This document shows, one piece after another, positions 41,804 through 49,708 of a stretch of DNA of 64,000 nucleotides (position 1 is the stretch's first letter; each line of letters opens with the position of its first letter). Where the stretch lies: assembly GCF_036053395.1 (NCBI RefSeq), contig NZ_CP107942.1, forward strand, positions 4,740,501 through 4,804,500, read 5' to 3'. The translations under genes and the position numbers were made by a program. Under the pieces are notes generated by a model that was given only the letters and a program-made list of their open reading frames with translations, searched no databases and was not told the DNA's origin. Origin of the DNA: Actinoplanes sp. NBC_00393 (GTDB taxonomy: Bacteria > Actinomycetota > Actinomycetes > Mycobacteriales > Micromonosporaceae).

Positions 41804-43287
41804 AGTGTTCCTCCCAGCGTGGCCGCGATCAGTTCGTCGCGGGTGATGCGGTCGACCTCGTGCTCGGCGATCCGCCGGCCGTCCCGGACCACCACGACCC
41901 GGTCGGCCAGGCGCATCACCTCCTCGGCGGACGAGGAGGCCAGCAGGACGGCGACGCCCCGGCCGGTCAGCTCGTCGACGAGGCTGTGGATCTCGGCCAT
42001 CGCGGCCACGTCCACACCGTTGGTCGGGTCCTCGAGCAGCACCGCCGAGGGCGTGGTGCCGAGCCACTTGGCCAGCAGCACCTTCTGCTGGTTGCCGCCG
42101 GAAAGCTGCTCCACCGGCGGGTTCTCGGCCAGCGAGACCACCCGGTAGCCGGCCCGCAACGGCGCCGCCCGCTTGGTGAGCAGTCGCCAGTTGTGCATCC
42201 GGCGGCGGTCCAGCCGGTCCTGCGCGAGAAGGATGTTCTCGTCGACGGTCAGGCCGGGGATCAGCCCGAGCCGGCGGCGGTCGCCGGTCACGCATCGCAG
42301 ACCACTGGCCAGCGAGTGCCGTATCTTTCCGCTTCGCAGCGGACGGCCGGTGATCTCGACGCTGCCGCTCTGGGCCCGGCGGCGGCCGGAGAGCAGGTCG
42401 AACAGGCGCGACTGGGCGTCGCCGGCCGGGCCCAGCACGGCCACGACCTCGCCGCGGTGCACGTCGATGTCGAAGCCCTGCAGGAACCGGCCGTCGTGGA
42501 GCCCGCGAATGCTGATCCCGACCTCCGGTGAGCGCTCGGCGCGTACCGGGCGCTGCGACACCACGTCCCGGCCGACCATGTCGCGGACCAGACCCGCCTC
42601 GTCGGTGTCCTTCGCCGGGCCCGCCCAGGTCACCTCGCCGTCGCGCAGCACGGTGATCCGGTCGGCGAGATGCAGGACCTCGGAGATGTGATGCGAGATG
42701 AAGATGATCGCGACGCCGCTGTCGCGGAGCCGGACGACCAGGTCGCGGATCTGCGCGGCGGCCTCCGGGCCGAGGCAGGCGGTCGGCTCGTCCAGGATCA
42801 GCACCCGGCCGCCGCGGCGTACCTCGCGGGCCACCTCGACCATGGTCTGCTCGGCCACGGTCAGGTCGCCGGCGATCGCGTCCGCGTCGATCGCGATGCC
42901 GAGGTCGGTCAGCGCCCGCTGCGCGGTGTCGCGTACCGACTTCCAGCGCACCACGGCGCCGCTGGTCGGCAGGTCGCCGAGCATGATGTTCTCGGCGACG
43001 GTCAGGCTCATCACCAGCTCCCGGCGCTGCGGGACGGTGGAGATGCCGACCTTGCGGGCCTGCCGCGGGGTGAGGTGGTCCTGCTTCTGGCCACCCACCT
43101 CCAGCTCACCGGTGTCCGGGGTCAGGGCGCCGGACAGGATCTGTACGAGCGTCGACTTCCCGGCGCCGTTCATGCCCATCAGCGCGTGCACCTCGCCGGG
43201 CCGGAAGTCCACCGACACGTCCTTGAGCGCCGCCGCACCGCCGAAGCTCTTGGTGACACCCTTGACCCGGACTATCGGCGCCGTCAT
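41800..43287 (-). CDS. Ribose-type ABC importer tandem ATPase
   Basis: The 495-residue protein has two fused ATPase domains, as in RbsA/MglA. The first has Walker A GMNGAGKST, Walker B LILDEPTACLG and H-loop ISHHISEV, but its signature region reads LTVAEQTMVE rather than LS-GQ. The second has a degenerate Walker A (GPAGDAQSR) with an intact signature QLSGGNQQK and Walker B LLEDPTNGVDV. A weakened second P-loop is usual for this family. Both ends overlap neighbours by four bases. Confidence 0.9.
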   Translation of the reverse strand: MTAPIVRVKGVTKSFGGAAALKDVSVDFRPGEVHALMGMNGAGKSTLVQILSGALTPDTGELEVGGQKQDHLTPRQARKVGISTVPQRRELVMSLTVAENIMLGDLPTSGAVVRWKSVRDTAQRALTDLGIAIDADAIAGDLTVAEQTMVEVAREVRRGGRVLILDEPTACLGPEAAAQIRDLVVRLRDSGVAIIFISHHISEVLHLADRITVLRDGEVTWAGPAKDTDEAGLVRDMVGRDVVSQRPVRAERSPEVGISIRGLHDGRFLQGFDIDVHRGEVVAVLGPAGDAQSRLFDLLSGRRRAQSGSVEITGRPLRSGKIRHSLASGLRCVTGDRRRLGLIPGLTVDENILLAQDRLDRRRMHNWRLLTKRAAPLRAGYRVVSLAENPPVEQLSGGNQQKVLLAKWLGTTPSAVLLEDPTNGVDVAAMAEIHSLVDELTGRGVAVLLASSSAEEVMRLADRVVVVRDGRRIAEHEVDRITRDELIAATLGGTL

Positions 43288-43856
43288 CCGGCGGCCCGGG
43301 CGTACCCACGGATATCAGGAAAAGGCGGTTCCCGATCGGCCTGCAGGTCCACCTCGAAGGCGTTCAGGCACATCGCCAGCATGCTGAAGTTGCCGAGCGA
43401 ACCCACCGCGTCGACCAGGCCCTGGGCTCCGAAGTGCTCCTTCGCCTCGGCGAACGTCTCCGCGGACACGAAATGGTCCTCCAGCAGCTCGGTGCAGAAC
43501 CGGTAGAAGACCTGGTCCTCGGCGTACGCGAACGCCGGCTCGCGCTTCTCGGCGATCGCCCGCACCGCCTCGGCCGGGATGCCCTCGGCGACCGCCTTCT
43601 CCCAGTGCGCGTTCCAGGAGTACTGGGCGTCGAAGTGCCGGGCCGCGATCAGCAGCGACAGCTCACGCAGGCGCAACGGCAGGCTGGACTCGAAGCGCAG
43701 GAACGCGCCCAGCGACTCGACCCGGTCGCACAGCTCCGGACTGTTCAGCCACACCCGGAACGGTCCGCGGACCGCGCCCCGGCGACCGGCGATGCGCTCG
43801 GCCACCTCCCGCTGGCGCGGAGTCATGTCATCCGGGTTGATCACGGGAAGTCTCAT
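43284..43856 (-). CDS. AhpD/carboxymuconolactone decarboxylase-like protein
   Basis: The 190-residue helical protein is CMD-like (PF02627): GPFRVWLNSPELCDRVESLGAFLRF, LRELSLLIAARHFDAQYSWNAHW. The AhpD peroxidase CxxC is absent at the expected place, which here reads YSWNAHW, so alkyl hydroperoxidase activity is unlikely and a lactone decarboxylase-like or unknown role is more plausible. It is the first gene of the long minus-strand operon. A LysR-type dyad lies 77 bases upstream. Confidence 0.8.
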   Translation of the reverse strand: MRLPVINPDDMTPRQREVAERIAGRRGAVRGPFRVWLNSPELCDRVESLGAFLRFESSLPLRLRELSLLIAARHFDAQYSWNAHWEKAVAEGIPAEAVRAIAEKREPAFAYAEDQVFYRFCTELLEDHFVSAETFAEAKEHFGAQGLVDAVGSLGNFSMLAMCLNAFEVDLQADREPPFPDIRGYARAAG

Positions 43857-43932
43857 CGACGACTGGCCCCTCTAGCTGGTGATGTTTCGCAGGAACGTAA
43901 CAACGGGGAAATCGCCCTCACAGGTCGCCGAA

Positions 43933-43949
43933 CGCAAGGTAAGGCTGCG
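43933..43949. promoter_or_regulatory. Predicted LysR-type operator, site C
   Basis: CGCAA-GGTAAGG-CTGCG keeps the seven-base spacer with one right-arm mismatch. It lies between the AhpD-like gene (77 bases from its start) and the divergent cupin gene (35 bases from its start). Confidence 0.5.
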
Positions 43950-43983
43950 CCTGACGTGCGCCCGGCAGTCCTACGCTCGGGCC

Positions 43984-44394
43984 ATGACCGTGATCATCAA
44001 GTCGTCGCAGGTTCCCGTTCTCGACCGCGGCGGGGCCATCGTCACCACGCCGCTGATCACCACGTCCGCGGCCGGCGGCGAGAACCGGATCACCAGCGGC
44101 ATCAGCGTCTACCCGGTCGGCACCGGGGCGCCCATGCACTCGCACAACTGCGACGAGCACGTGACGATCCTCGACGGCGAGGCCGAGGTGCTCGTCGAGG
44201 GGACGGTGACGCGGCTCAGCCGGTACGACACCACGTACATCCCGTCGCCGATCCCCCATCTGTTCCGCAATGTGGGTGACCAGCCGCTGCGGATCCTGTG
44301 GGTCTACACGTCGGGTCACGTGACCCGGACGTTCACCGAGACCGGCGTGACCGTGGAGCACCTGTCCCCGCAGGACCAGATGGGCCGGGACTGA
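43984..44394 (+). CDS. Cupin-domain protein
   Basis: The 136-residue single-domain cupin contains the metal-binding motif 1 region [26 protein letters not shown] (two His, Glu-type ligands and a third His) and motif 2 [22 protein letters not shown]. It could be a small dioxygenase, isomerase or binding protein. The ATG at 43984 lies six bases after a -10-like TACGCT, suggesting a leaderless transcript. It is divergent from the importer operon across site C. Confidence 0.8.
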   Translation: MTVIIKSSQVPVLDRGGAIVTTPLITTSAAGGENRITSGISVYPVGTGAPMHSHNCDEHVTILDGEAEVLVEGTVTRLSRYDTTYIPSPIPHLFRNVGDQPLRILWVYTSGHVTRTFTETGVTVEHLSPQDQMGRD

Positions 44395-44623
44395 GCGTCC
44401 GCGCAGTTTCGAAGCCAACATCCCGGACCTTTCCGCGCCTCGTCACGCAGCCGCCGGGGGACGAGGCATGCTTGTGTGACGGGCGTAACGGGCACGCTAC
44501 GAATCGTCCCCAATGATGTCAACAAAATCACTTCTCAGGCTTCGTTCAGCTTTCCGGAAGCGACGCTAAACGCCCTGCCACCTGCGGTGACGGGGCGTTT
44601 TCGATTGTCACCAATATTGGCAG
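44395..44623. other. Intergenic stretch with terminator
   Basis: No gene is convincing here. The stretch separates the convergent cupin and PrpF-family genes and contains the hairpin at 44568-44600. Confidence 0.5.
44568..44600. terminator. Bidirectional-type hairpin terminator
   Basis: AAACGCCC at 44568-44575 pairs with GGGCGTTT at 44593-44600, with an inner CACC/GGTG stem and T residues on the right side. It lies 24 bases beyond the PrpF-family stop. Confidence 0.75.
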
Positions 44624-45949
44624 CTAAACGCGGACGTGGACCTCGCCCTCGAGCAGAAGCCGGGCCGTGCTGACAACCGCCGAACGGCTCACCGTGATCA
44701 CCGCTCCGGCGACGTCAGTCTCGACCACCACGTCAGCGAATCCAGACGGATGTTCAAGCCGGAACTCCCTGCGGCCGCCCGACGCCGCCTCGCCACCCGC
44801 CGCCACGCTCGCACTCAAGCCGCCCGCCGCAGCCAGTCCGGCTCTCAAGCCGGCCGCCGCTCTCACGCCAGCCGCCGCCCTCAAGCCGGCCGCCGCCCTC
44901 AAGCCGGCCGCCGCTCTCACGCCAGCCGCCGCTCTCACGCCAGCCGCCGCCAGGCCCGCTGCCATGCCGGCCGCCGCCAGGCCCGCTCTCGAGTCGGCCG
45001 GCACCGCCAGGTCGGCCGCGATCGTGCCGGGCAGGGCAGCCGCGGCGCCGACGGTGACAGCGGCGAGCGCCTCGATTCCGGGGTGCACGCGGTGCGGGAC
45101 GAACATCCGGGTGCACAGGCTGCCGCCCTCAGCGCCCGGGGCCAGCAGGCAGACCTGCGGGTCGATCGCCGCCCGAACGTCACCCAGGCCCATCCGCTCC
45201 CCGGCAGCCATCCGCAGCGCCTCGACCCGGCGGCGCAGCCGCTCGTCGTATTCCAGGCGCGTCGGTGACTCATAGCCGCTCACCCCGAGCGACGACGCGG
45301 CGGCCAGCACCAGCGGCGTCCCGTTGTCGATCAGGGTGGCCGCCACCTCACCCAGGTCATCAACCGCCCGCCCACTCGGCAACAGCACCCTCGCCTCCCG
45401 CCCAGCCGGCGGCAACGCCCCGGCCTTCCGGCCGGCCGGCAACAGCGCCCCGGCTTCCCGGAACTCGACCTCGATGCGGGCCGCCCTCCCCGGCACTCCG
45501 CTGATCGCGGTCTCCCCCGAGTACTCCGGCCGCCCGCCTTTCACCGGGACATGCACGATCACGAGCGCGCCGCCAACGGCCATCCGGACACGCACCGGAG
45601 TCGTCGCGCCGGACGCGGCCACCAGACCGCGCTCGATCGCGAATGGGCCGACCCCGGCCAGGATGTCGGCGCACAGCAGCCCGGCGCTGACCCGTGGCTC
45701 ATCGACCCGCACCTGCAGCAGGAGACAGTCGACATCCACGGCCGGATCGGCTGACCGGCTCACCACGGCGACCCTGCTGGTTCGCAGATCGCCACCCCCG
45801 ATGCCGTCGATCTGCCGCGGGTCCGGTGAGCCCATGATCGACAACAGGACGTCGTCCCGGTCCTGCGGGGAGGCGGGCAGGTCCGCGCTCAGGAAGTACG
45901 CGCCCTTCGAGGCGCCGCCCCGCATGATCACGACCGGAATCCGCGTCAT
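44624..45949 (-). CDS. PrpF-family isomerase with internal repeat insertions
   Basis: The 441-residue product belongs to the PrpF/diaminopimelate-epimerase-fold family, which includes methylaconitate isomerase and 4-oxalomesaconate tautomerase. Family markers are IPVVIMRGGASKGAYFLSADLP at the start, GSPDPRQIDGIGGGDLRTSRVAVVS, and DNGTPLVLAAASSLGVSGYE. Two low-complexity insertions interrupt it: a Leu-Pro-Ala-Gly-Arg repeat in the middle (about residues 165-192) and a six-copy hexapeptide A-A-A-G-[VL]-R array near the C-terminal third. The usual length is nearer 390. The ATG at 45949 has an AGGAG site seven bases upstream. GntR operators lie immediately upstream. Confidence 0.85.
   Translation of the reverse strand: MTRIPVVIMRGGASKGAYFLSADLPASPQDRDDVLLSIMGSPDPRQIDGIGGGDLRTSRVAVVSRSADPAVDVDCLLLQVRVDEPRVSAGLLCADILAGVGPFAIERGLVAASGATTPVRVRMAVGGALVIVHVPVKGGRPEYSGETAISGVPGRAARIEVEFREAGALLPAGRKAGALPPAGREARVLLPSGRAVDDLGEVAATLIDNGTPLVLAAASSLGVSGYESPTRLEYDERLRRRVEALRMAAGERMGLGDVRAAIDPQVCLLAPGAEGGSLCTRMFVPHRVHPGIEALAAVTVGAAAALPGTIAADLAVPADSRAGLAAAGMAAGLAAAGVRAAAGVRAAAGLRAAAGLRAAAGVRAAAGLRAGLAAAGGLSASVAAGGEAASGGRREFRLEHPSGFADVVVETDVAGAVITVSRSAVVSTARLLLEGEVHVRV
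44841..44948. repeat. 18-base coding tandem repeat in the PrpF-family gene
   Basis: Six units of 18 bases (starts 44841, 44859, 44877, 44895, 44913, 44931) occur in two variants, one with CAAGCCGGCC and one with CACGCCAGCC. On the minus strand they encode AAAGVR or AAAGLR. The reading frame is preserved. Confidence 0.92.
45371..45460. repeat. Second coding repeat in the PrpF-family gene
   Basis: Three imperfect units anchored on CGGCAAC (45377, 45410, 45437) encode LLPAGRKAGA, LPPAGREARV and LLPSGRA on the minus strand. The spacings of 33 and 27 bases keep the frame. Confidence 0.75.
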
Positions 45950-45959
45950 CGCCCGCTCC

Positions 45960-45975
45960 TGATTGTCGACAATCA
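45960..45975. promoter_or_regulatory. GntR/FCD operator 1
   Basis: TGATTGTCGACAATCA is a perfect 16-base palindrome containing the TTGT-CGACAA pattern of FCD-type GntR operators. It sits 11 bases upstream of the PrpF-family start codon, near its ribosome site. Confidence 0.8.
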
Positions 45976-46026
45976 TGTCTGGAAAGCCGCCGGGACGAAC
46001 AATAAGCCTGTCGGAACCCAGGATCA

Positions 46027-46038
46027 ATTGTTGACAAT
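46027..46038. promoter_or_regulatory. GntR/FCD operator 2
   Basis: ATTGTTGACAAT differs by one base from the core of operator 1 (ATTGTCGACAAT at 45962-45973). The two lie 65 bases apart, about six helical turns, between the divergent PrpF-family and GntR genes. Confidence 0.72.
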
Positions 46039-46109
46039 GTTGTGGGTGCAAGGCAGGCTTCGGGTGGGTAAGTCCGTTCTGAGCTGGGCGAACGGGCTGC
46101 CGGCGACGG

Positions 46110-46307
46110 GCCGGCAGCACGAGCCGGCAGCACGAGCCGGCAGCACGAGCGGCAGCACGAGCCGGCAGCCGGGCAGGGCCGGCAACAACGGGCAGGCAGA
46201 ACGGGCCGGCAACAACCAGCCGGGAGTGAACGGCCGGGAGCAACGGGCCAAGAGCAACAGACCAGAAGCAACGGGCCAGGAGCCACAGGCCTGAGGAGCA
46301 ACGGGTG
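46110..46307. repeat. Two short tandem arrays in the gntR leader
   Basis: GCCGGCAGCACGA occurs three times exactly and once with a deleted base at 46110-46160. A 14-base family related to GAGCAACGGGCCAG runs from 46238 to the start codon in about five degenerate copies. The ribosome site of the GntR gene (GAGGAG at 46293-46298) lies inside the second array. Confidence 0.8.
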
Positions 46308-46991
46308 CAGATGCCTTCTGACCGCCAGACCAAACGCCGGCCGGCGCGCGCCATCAACACCGCGGCGCAGGTCCGGAACGCGCTGCGCGACGCCATCCTC
46401 AAAGGTGTGTACCTGCCGGGCGAACGCCTGGTAGAAGCTCAACTCTGCGCCCGCCTCGAAGCCAGCCGCTTCAACGTCCGCGCCGCGCTGCAGGACCTCG
46501 CCGCCGAAGGCCTGATCGAGACCCAGCGCAACCGCGGCGCCCAGGTTCGCAAGGTGTCGATGGCCGAAGCCGTCGAGATCACCGAGGTGCGGATGGTCGT
46601 CGAGGGTCTGATCGCCGCCCGCGCCGCCGAACGCGTCACCGACGACCAGGCCACCGAACTCGACGAGATCGGCATACTGATGCGCCGCGCGGTCGAAGCC
46701 GGCGAGCACCGCCGCTACAGCGACCTCAACCAGCGGCTGCACGCCCTGGTCCGGCGGATCGCCGAACACCGCACCGCCGACCGCATCGTGGAGACCCTGC
46801 GCGGCCAGCTGGTCCGCCACCAGTACATGCTCTCGCTGGTCCCCGGCCGCCCCCAGAAGTCACTGCCCCAGCACGAACGCATCATCGCCGCGATCCGGGA
46901 CCGCGACCCGAAGGCCGCGGAGACCGCGATGCGCGACCACATCGCCAGCGTCATAGAGACCTTGCGCGGCCTGGACTACCTGGCCACCTGA
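46305..46991 (+). CDS. GntR-family (FCD) transcriptional regulator
   Basis: The 228-residue regulator has an N-terminal winged helix (AQVRNALRDAILKGVYLPGERLVEAQLCARLEASRFNVRAALQDLAAEGLIETQRNRG) and a C-terminal FCD all-helical sensing domain (about 90-225) with histidines at HALVRRI, HRTADRI and DHIASVI that often bind a metal. The GTG at 46305 fits the GAGGAG site at six-base spacing; an ATG at 46311 is the alternative. Two FCD-type palindromes lie between it and the PrpF-family gene, so it likely represses both and is induced by a carboxylic acid. Confidence 0.9.
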   Translation: MQMPSDRQTKRRPARAINTAAQVRNALRDAILKGVYLPGERLVEAQLCARLEASRFNVRAALQDLAAEGLIETQRNRGAQVRKVSMAEAVEITEVRMVVEGLIAARAAERVTDDQATELDEIGILMRRAVEAGEHRRYSDLNQRLHALVRRIAEHRTADRIVETLRGQLVRHQYMLSLVPGRPQKSLPQHERIIAAIRDRDPKAAETAMRDHIASVIETLRGLDYLAT

Positions 46992-47019
46992 AAACCCATT
47001 CCTTGTACGCACGACACCG

Positions 47020-47184
47020 GTCCCCGCTCACCCGGGGCGACCTTCGCACGCCACCGGGCCCCAGCGCCGCCGCCGGGCTCACCCAGTGGTCCGGCCGGCT
47101 GGGTGACAGCTGGGCCACCGCATCAGCCCGGCGGCGGCGCATCGGCCTGGGGACGCGCTGAGGTCGCCCCGGGTGAGCGGGGAC
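47020..47184. repeat. 165-base nested palindrome
   Basis: The outer arms 47020-47043 and 47161-47184 are perfect 24-base complements. Inside, CCCCAG faces CTGGGG, a 16-base perfect arm pair lies at 47064-47079 and 47125-47140, and CACCCAG at 47080-47086 faces CTGGGTG at 47099-47105. The whole region can fold into one long hairpin or cruciform. It lies between the convergent GntR and histidine-kinase genes. Confidence 0.9.
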
Positions 47185-47209
47185 GGGGTGGGTGGGGTCG
47201 GGGGCGGCG

Positions 47210-48595
47210 TCACGCGTACCGGAAAGGTAGTCGCACTGTGATCAGCGTGCCGTGTGGCTGGTGGGGGCCGACGCTGACCGTGCCCCCGTGCTGGGCCGCG
47301 GTCTGCGCGACGATGGCGAGGCCGAGGCCGGAGCCGGGCATGGAACGTGCGGCCGGGGCGCGGTAGAAGCGGTCGAAGATGTACGGCAGGTCCTCCCCGG
47401 CGATGCCGGGGCCGGTGTCGGCGACGGTGAGCGCGCCCGCGGTCAGCCGGGTCGTGACGGTGCCGCCGGGTGGGCTCCACTTGGCCGCGTTGTCGAGGAC
47501 GTTGACGACCATGCGTTCGAGTTCGCCGGGCCGGCCCATGACCGTGACCGGCGTGAGCAGCGTGTCGAACTGCAGGCCGGGCGCCCGGATCCGGACCCGG
47601 TTGATCGCGGCTGTCACCACGTCGGCGAAGTCGACCTGTTCGATCGTCTCGCGGCTGCCCTCCTCGCGGGACAGTTCGACCAGTTCGGTGGTCAGGGTGG
47701 CCAGCTCGCGCACCTGGGCGTCGAGGTCGTCGAGGAGTTTGAGGCGTTCCGAGGGTGGCAGGCGGTGGGCGAGTTCGGGCCGCTGTTCCACCGCGAGCAG
47801 CAACTCGACGTTGGTGCGGATGCTGGTCAGCGGCGTACGCAACTCGTGCCCCGCGTCCTCGACCAGGGCCCGCTGCGCCCGCCGGGAGGCGTCGATGGCG
47901 GCGAGCATGGCGTTCACCGAGCGGCCCAGCCGGGCGATCTCGTCGTCGCCGGACACCTCGATCGGCCGGGTCAGGTCCATGGTCACCGCCACGTCCTCGA
48001 CCGCGCCGGTCAGCCGGTCGACGGGGGCCAGGCCGGCGCGCGAGACGGTACGCCCGAGCAGCGCAGCCCCGCCGATCCCGGCCGCGCAGCCGACAGCCAG
48101 CAGGATCGCGAACAGGGCGAGCACGCGCCGGTCGGGGTCCCGGTCGACGGCGACCTGTACGGCTCCCCCGCCCTCGATCGGCACGGTGAGCATCAGGTAG
48201 TCGCCAGGCCCGATAGTGACCTGTTCCTGCAGCTCCCGGTGCCCGCCCGCGGCGATTTTCCGGGCCACGTCGGTGACCGGCAGCGGGGTGGCCGTCCCGC
48301 CGACCACCGACCCGGCGGCGTCCAGAAGTTGCCAGCACGGTCCGAGTTCCCGCCCGGCGCCGGCCGGCCGGTACTCGTAGCGGGCGCCCTCGGCGGCCAG
48401 CCACTGCTGCGGGTCGGCGGCGATGGTCCGGGCGTCGGCCATCAGCTCGGCCGACACCTTGCTCTTCTGGATCTCGCGCACGCTGAGGAACGCGCCCACC
48501 GAGACCACCAGCACGGCCGCCGCGACCGCCCCGGTGACCAGCAACGACAGCCGGGCGTGCAGGGTGCGGGACCGCCACCAGGCGGCCGGGCTCAC
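47210..48595 (-). CDS. OmpR-type sensor histidine kinase (MprB-like)
   Basis: The 461-residue kinase has transmembrane helices at about 14-38 and 157-180 flanking an extracellular sensor, then HAMP, then HisKA with H250 in [14 protein letters not shown], and HATPase_c ([45 protein letters not shown]). It should phosphorylate the regulator encoded just upstream, whose stop its GTG start overlaps by four bases. The extracellular segment has a single cysteine and no recognised ligand domain. Confidence 0.92.
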   Translation of the reverse strand: MSPAAWWRSRTLHARLSLLVTGAVAAAVLVVSVGAFLSVREIQKSKVSAELMADARTIAADPQQWLAAEGARYEYRPAGAGRELGPCWQLLDAAGSVVGGTATPLPVTDVARKIAAGGHRELQEQVTIGPGDYLMLTVPIEGGGAVQVAVDRDPDRRVLALFAILLAVGCAAGIGGAALLGRTVSRAGLAPVDRLTGAVEDVAVTMDLTRPIEVSGDDEIARLGRSVNAMLAAIDASRRAQRALVEDAGHELRTPLTSIRTNVELLLAVEQRPELAHRLPPSERLKLLDDLDAQVRELATLTTELVELSREEGSRETIEQVDFADVVTAAINRVRIRAPGLQFDTLLTPVTVMGRPGELERMVVNVLDNAAKWSPPGGTVTTRLTAGALTVADTGPGIAGEDLPYIFDRFYRAPAARSMPGSGLGLAIVAQTAAQHGGTVSVGPHQPHGTLITVRLPFRYA

Positions 48596-49275
48596 AGCGG
48601 CTCCTCGCGCAGCACGAAACCGACCCCGCGGACGGTGTGCAGCAGCCGCGTCTCACCCTCGGCCTCCAGCTTGCGCCGCAGGTAGCCAAGGTAGACGTGC
48701 AGGCTGTTCGACTGCTCGCCGAAGTCGTAGCCCCAGACCTGCTCGAACAGCAGCGCCCGGGAGAGCACCTGCCGCGGGTGGCGCAGGAACGCCTCGAGAA
48801 TGGCGAATTCGGTACGGGTCAGCCGCAGCGACCGCTCGCCCCGCCACACCTCGCGGGTGTCCGGGTCGAGGCGTACGTCGGCGAAGGTGAGCAGGTCAGC
48901 GGCCGGCGCGGCCAGTGCCGCCCGCCGCAGCAGCGCCCGGACCCGGGCCAGCAGCTCCTGCAGGGCGAACGGTTTGACCAGGTAGTCGTCGGCGCCGGCG
49001 TCCAGGCCGGCGACCCGGTCGCCGACGCTGTCGCGGGCGGTCAGCATCAGCACCGGCAGCACCACCCCGTCGGCGCGCAACTGCCGGCAGGCGGTCAGGC
49101 CGTCCATCCGCGGCATGCTGACGTCCAGGATCAGCGCGTCCGGTTCGCCGGTGCGCACCGCGTCCAGGGCCTGCTGCCCGTCACCGGCGGTGTGCACCTG
49201 ATATCCCTCGAACCGCAGGGTACGGGCGAGCGAGTCGCGTACCGCCGCGTCGTCCTCCACCACCAGGATCCGCAT
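48592..49275 (-). CDS. OmpR-type response regulator (MprA-like)
   Basis: The 227-residue regulator has a receiver domain with phospho-acceptor D51 in [12 protein letters not shown] and the conserved Lys in [16 protein letters not shown]. It also has an OmpR/PhoB winged-helix domain ([49 protein letters not shown]). It is followed by its kinase and preceded, five bases away, by the FMN-binding gene, so it is probably part of one operon with the reductase. Confidence 0.93.
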   Translation of the reverse strand: MRILVVEDDAAVRDSLARTLRFEGYQVHTAGDGQQALDAVRTGEPDALILDVSMPRMDGLTACRQLRADGVVLPVLMLTARDSVGDRVAGLDAGADDYLVKPFALQELLARVRALLRRAALAAPAADLLTFADVRLDPDTREVWRGERSLRLTRTEFAILEAFLRHPRQVLSRALLFEQVWGYDFGEQSNSLHVYLGYLRRKLEAEGETRLLHTVRGVGFVLREEPL

Positions 49276-49280
49276 GTGAT

Positions 49281-49691
49281 CTAGCCTGCCAGGCCCGCCT
49301 GGTCGAGCGCGGACTGCAGTGACTCCTGGTAGCCACCGCTGGTGTAGGTCGCGCCGGAGACGGAGTCGATGTCGGCGCTCTGCGCGGCCAGGGTGGCCTC
49401 GACCAGCGCCGGCAGCGTCCGTGCGCTGATCTCGTCGTGCCGGGCGCTGCCGGACGGGTGCACCGGCACGCTGACCGCGGTGATCTTCCCGTCGGCGACC
49501 GTGATGACGACCTGGACGTCGCCCTCCTGGGTCTGCACGGTGTCGCCGGTGTAGGTGGCGCCGGATCCGGCGTCCACCGGCGCGCTCGCTACGACTTCAG
49601 AGGTGAGCGAGGCGCCGGTGCTGGTGCGGTAGCTGAACAGCAGCACCAGCGCGGCGACGGTGGAGAGCAGCCAAAGAACGATTCGTCGCAT
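49281..49691 (-). CDS. Membrane-anchored FMN-binding domain protein
   Basis: The 136-residue product has one N-terminal helix ([18 protein letters not shown]), which would anchor an extracytoplasmic FMN-binding domain (PF04205). The domain shows two matched segments: [22 protein letters not shown] and the motif [10 protein letters not shown] at 109-118, the type at which ApbE attaches FMN covalently to a threonine. It could relay electrons outside the membrane from the adjacent flavocytochrome. No apbE gene is in the window. The ATG at 49691 was chosen; a GTG at 49712 overlapping the upstream stop is an alternative. Confidence 0.85.
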   Translation of the reverse strand: MRRIVLWLLSTVAALVLLFSYRTSTGASLTSEVVASAPVDAGSGATYTGDTVQTQEGDVQVVITVADGKITAVSVPVHPSGSARHDEISARTLPALVEATLAAQSADIDSVSGATYTSGGYQESLQSALDQAGLAG

Positions 49692-49708
49692 TTTTCCGAG
49701 ACTCCCGA

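Noticed and set aside
44476..44673. A 65-codon plus-strand frame between the cupin and PrpF-family genes
   Set aside because: It runs through a terminator hairpin and into the antisense of the PrpF-family gene, with no convincing ribosome site.
47020..47184. Insertion sequence ends
   Set aside because: There is no transposase gene between the arms and no flanking direct repeat, so it is listed as a palindrome rather than a mobile element.
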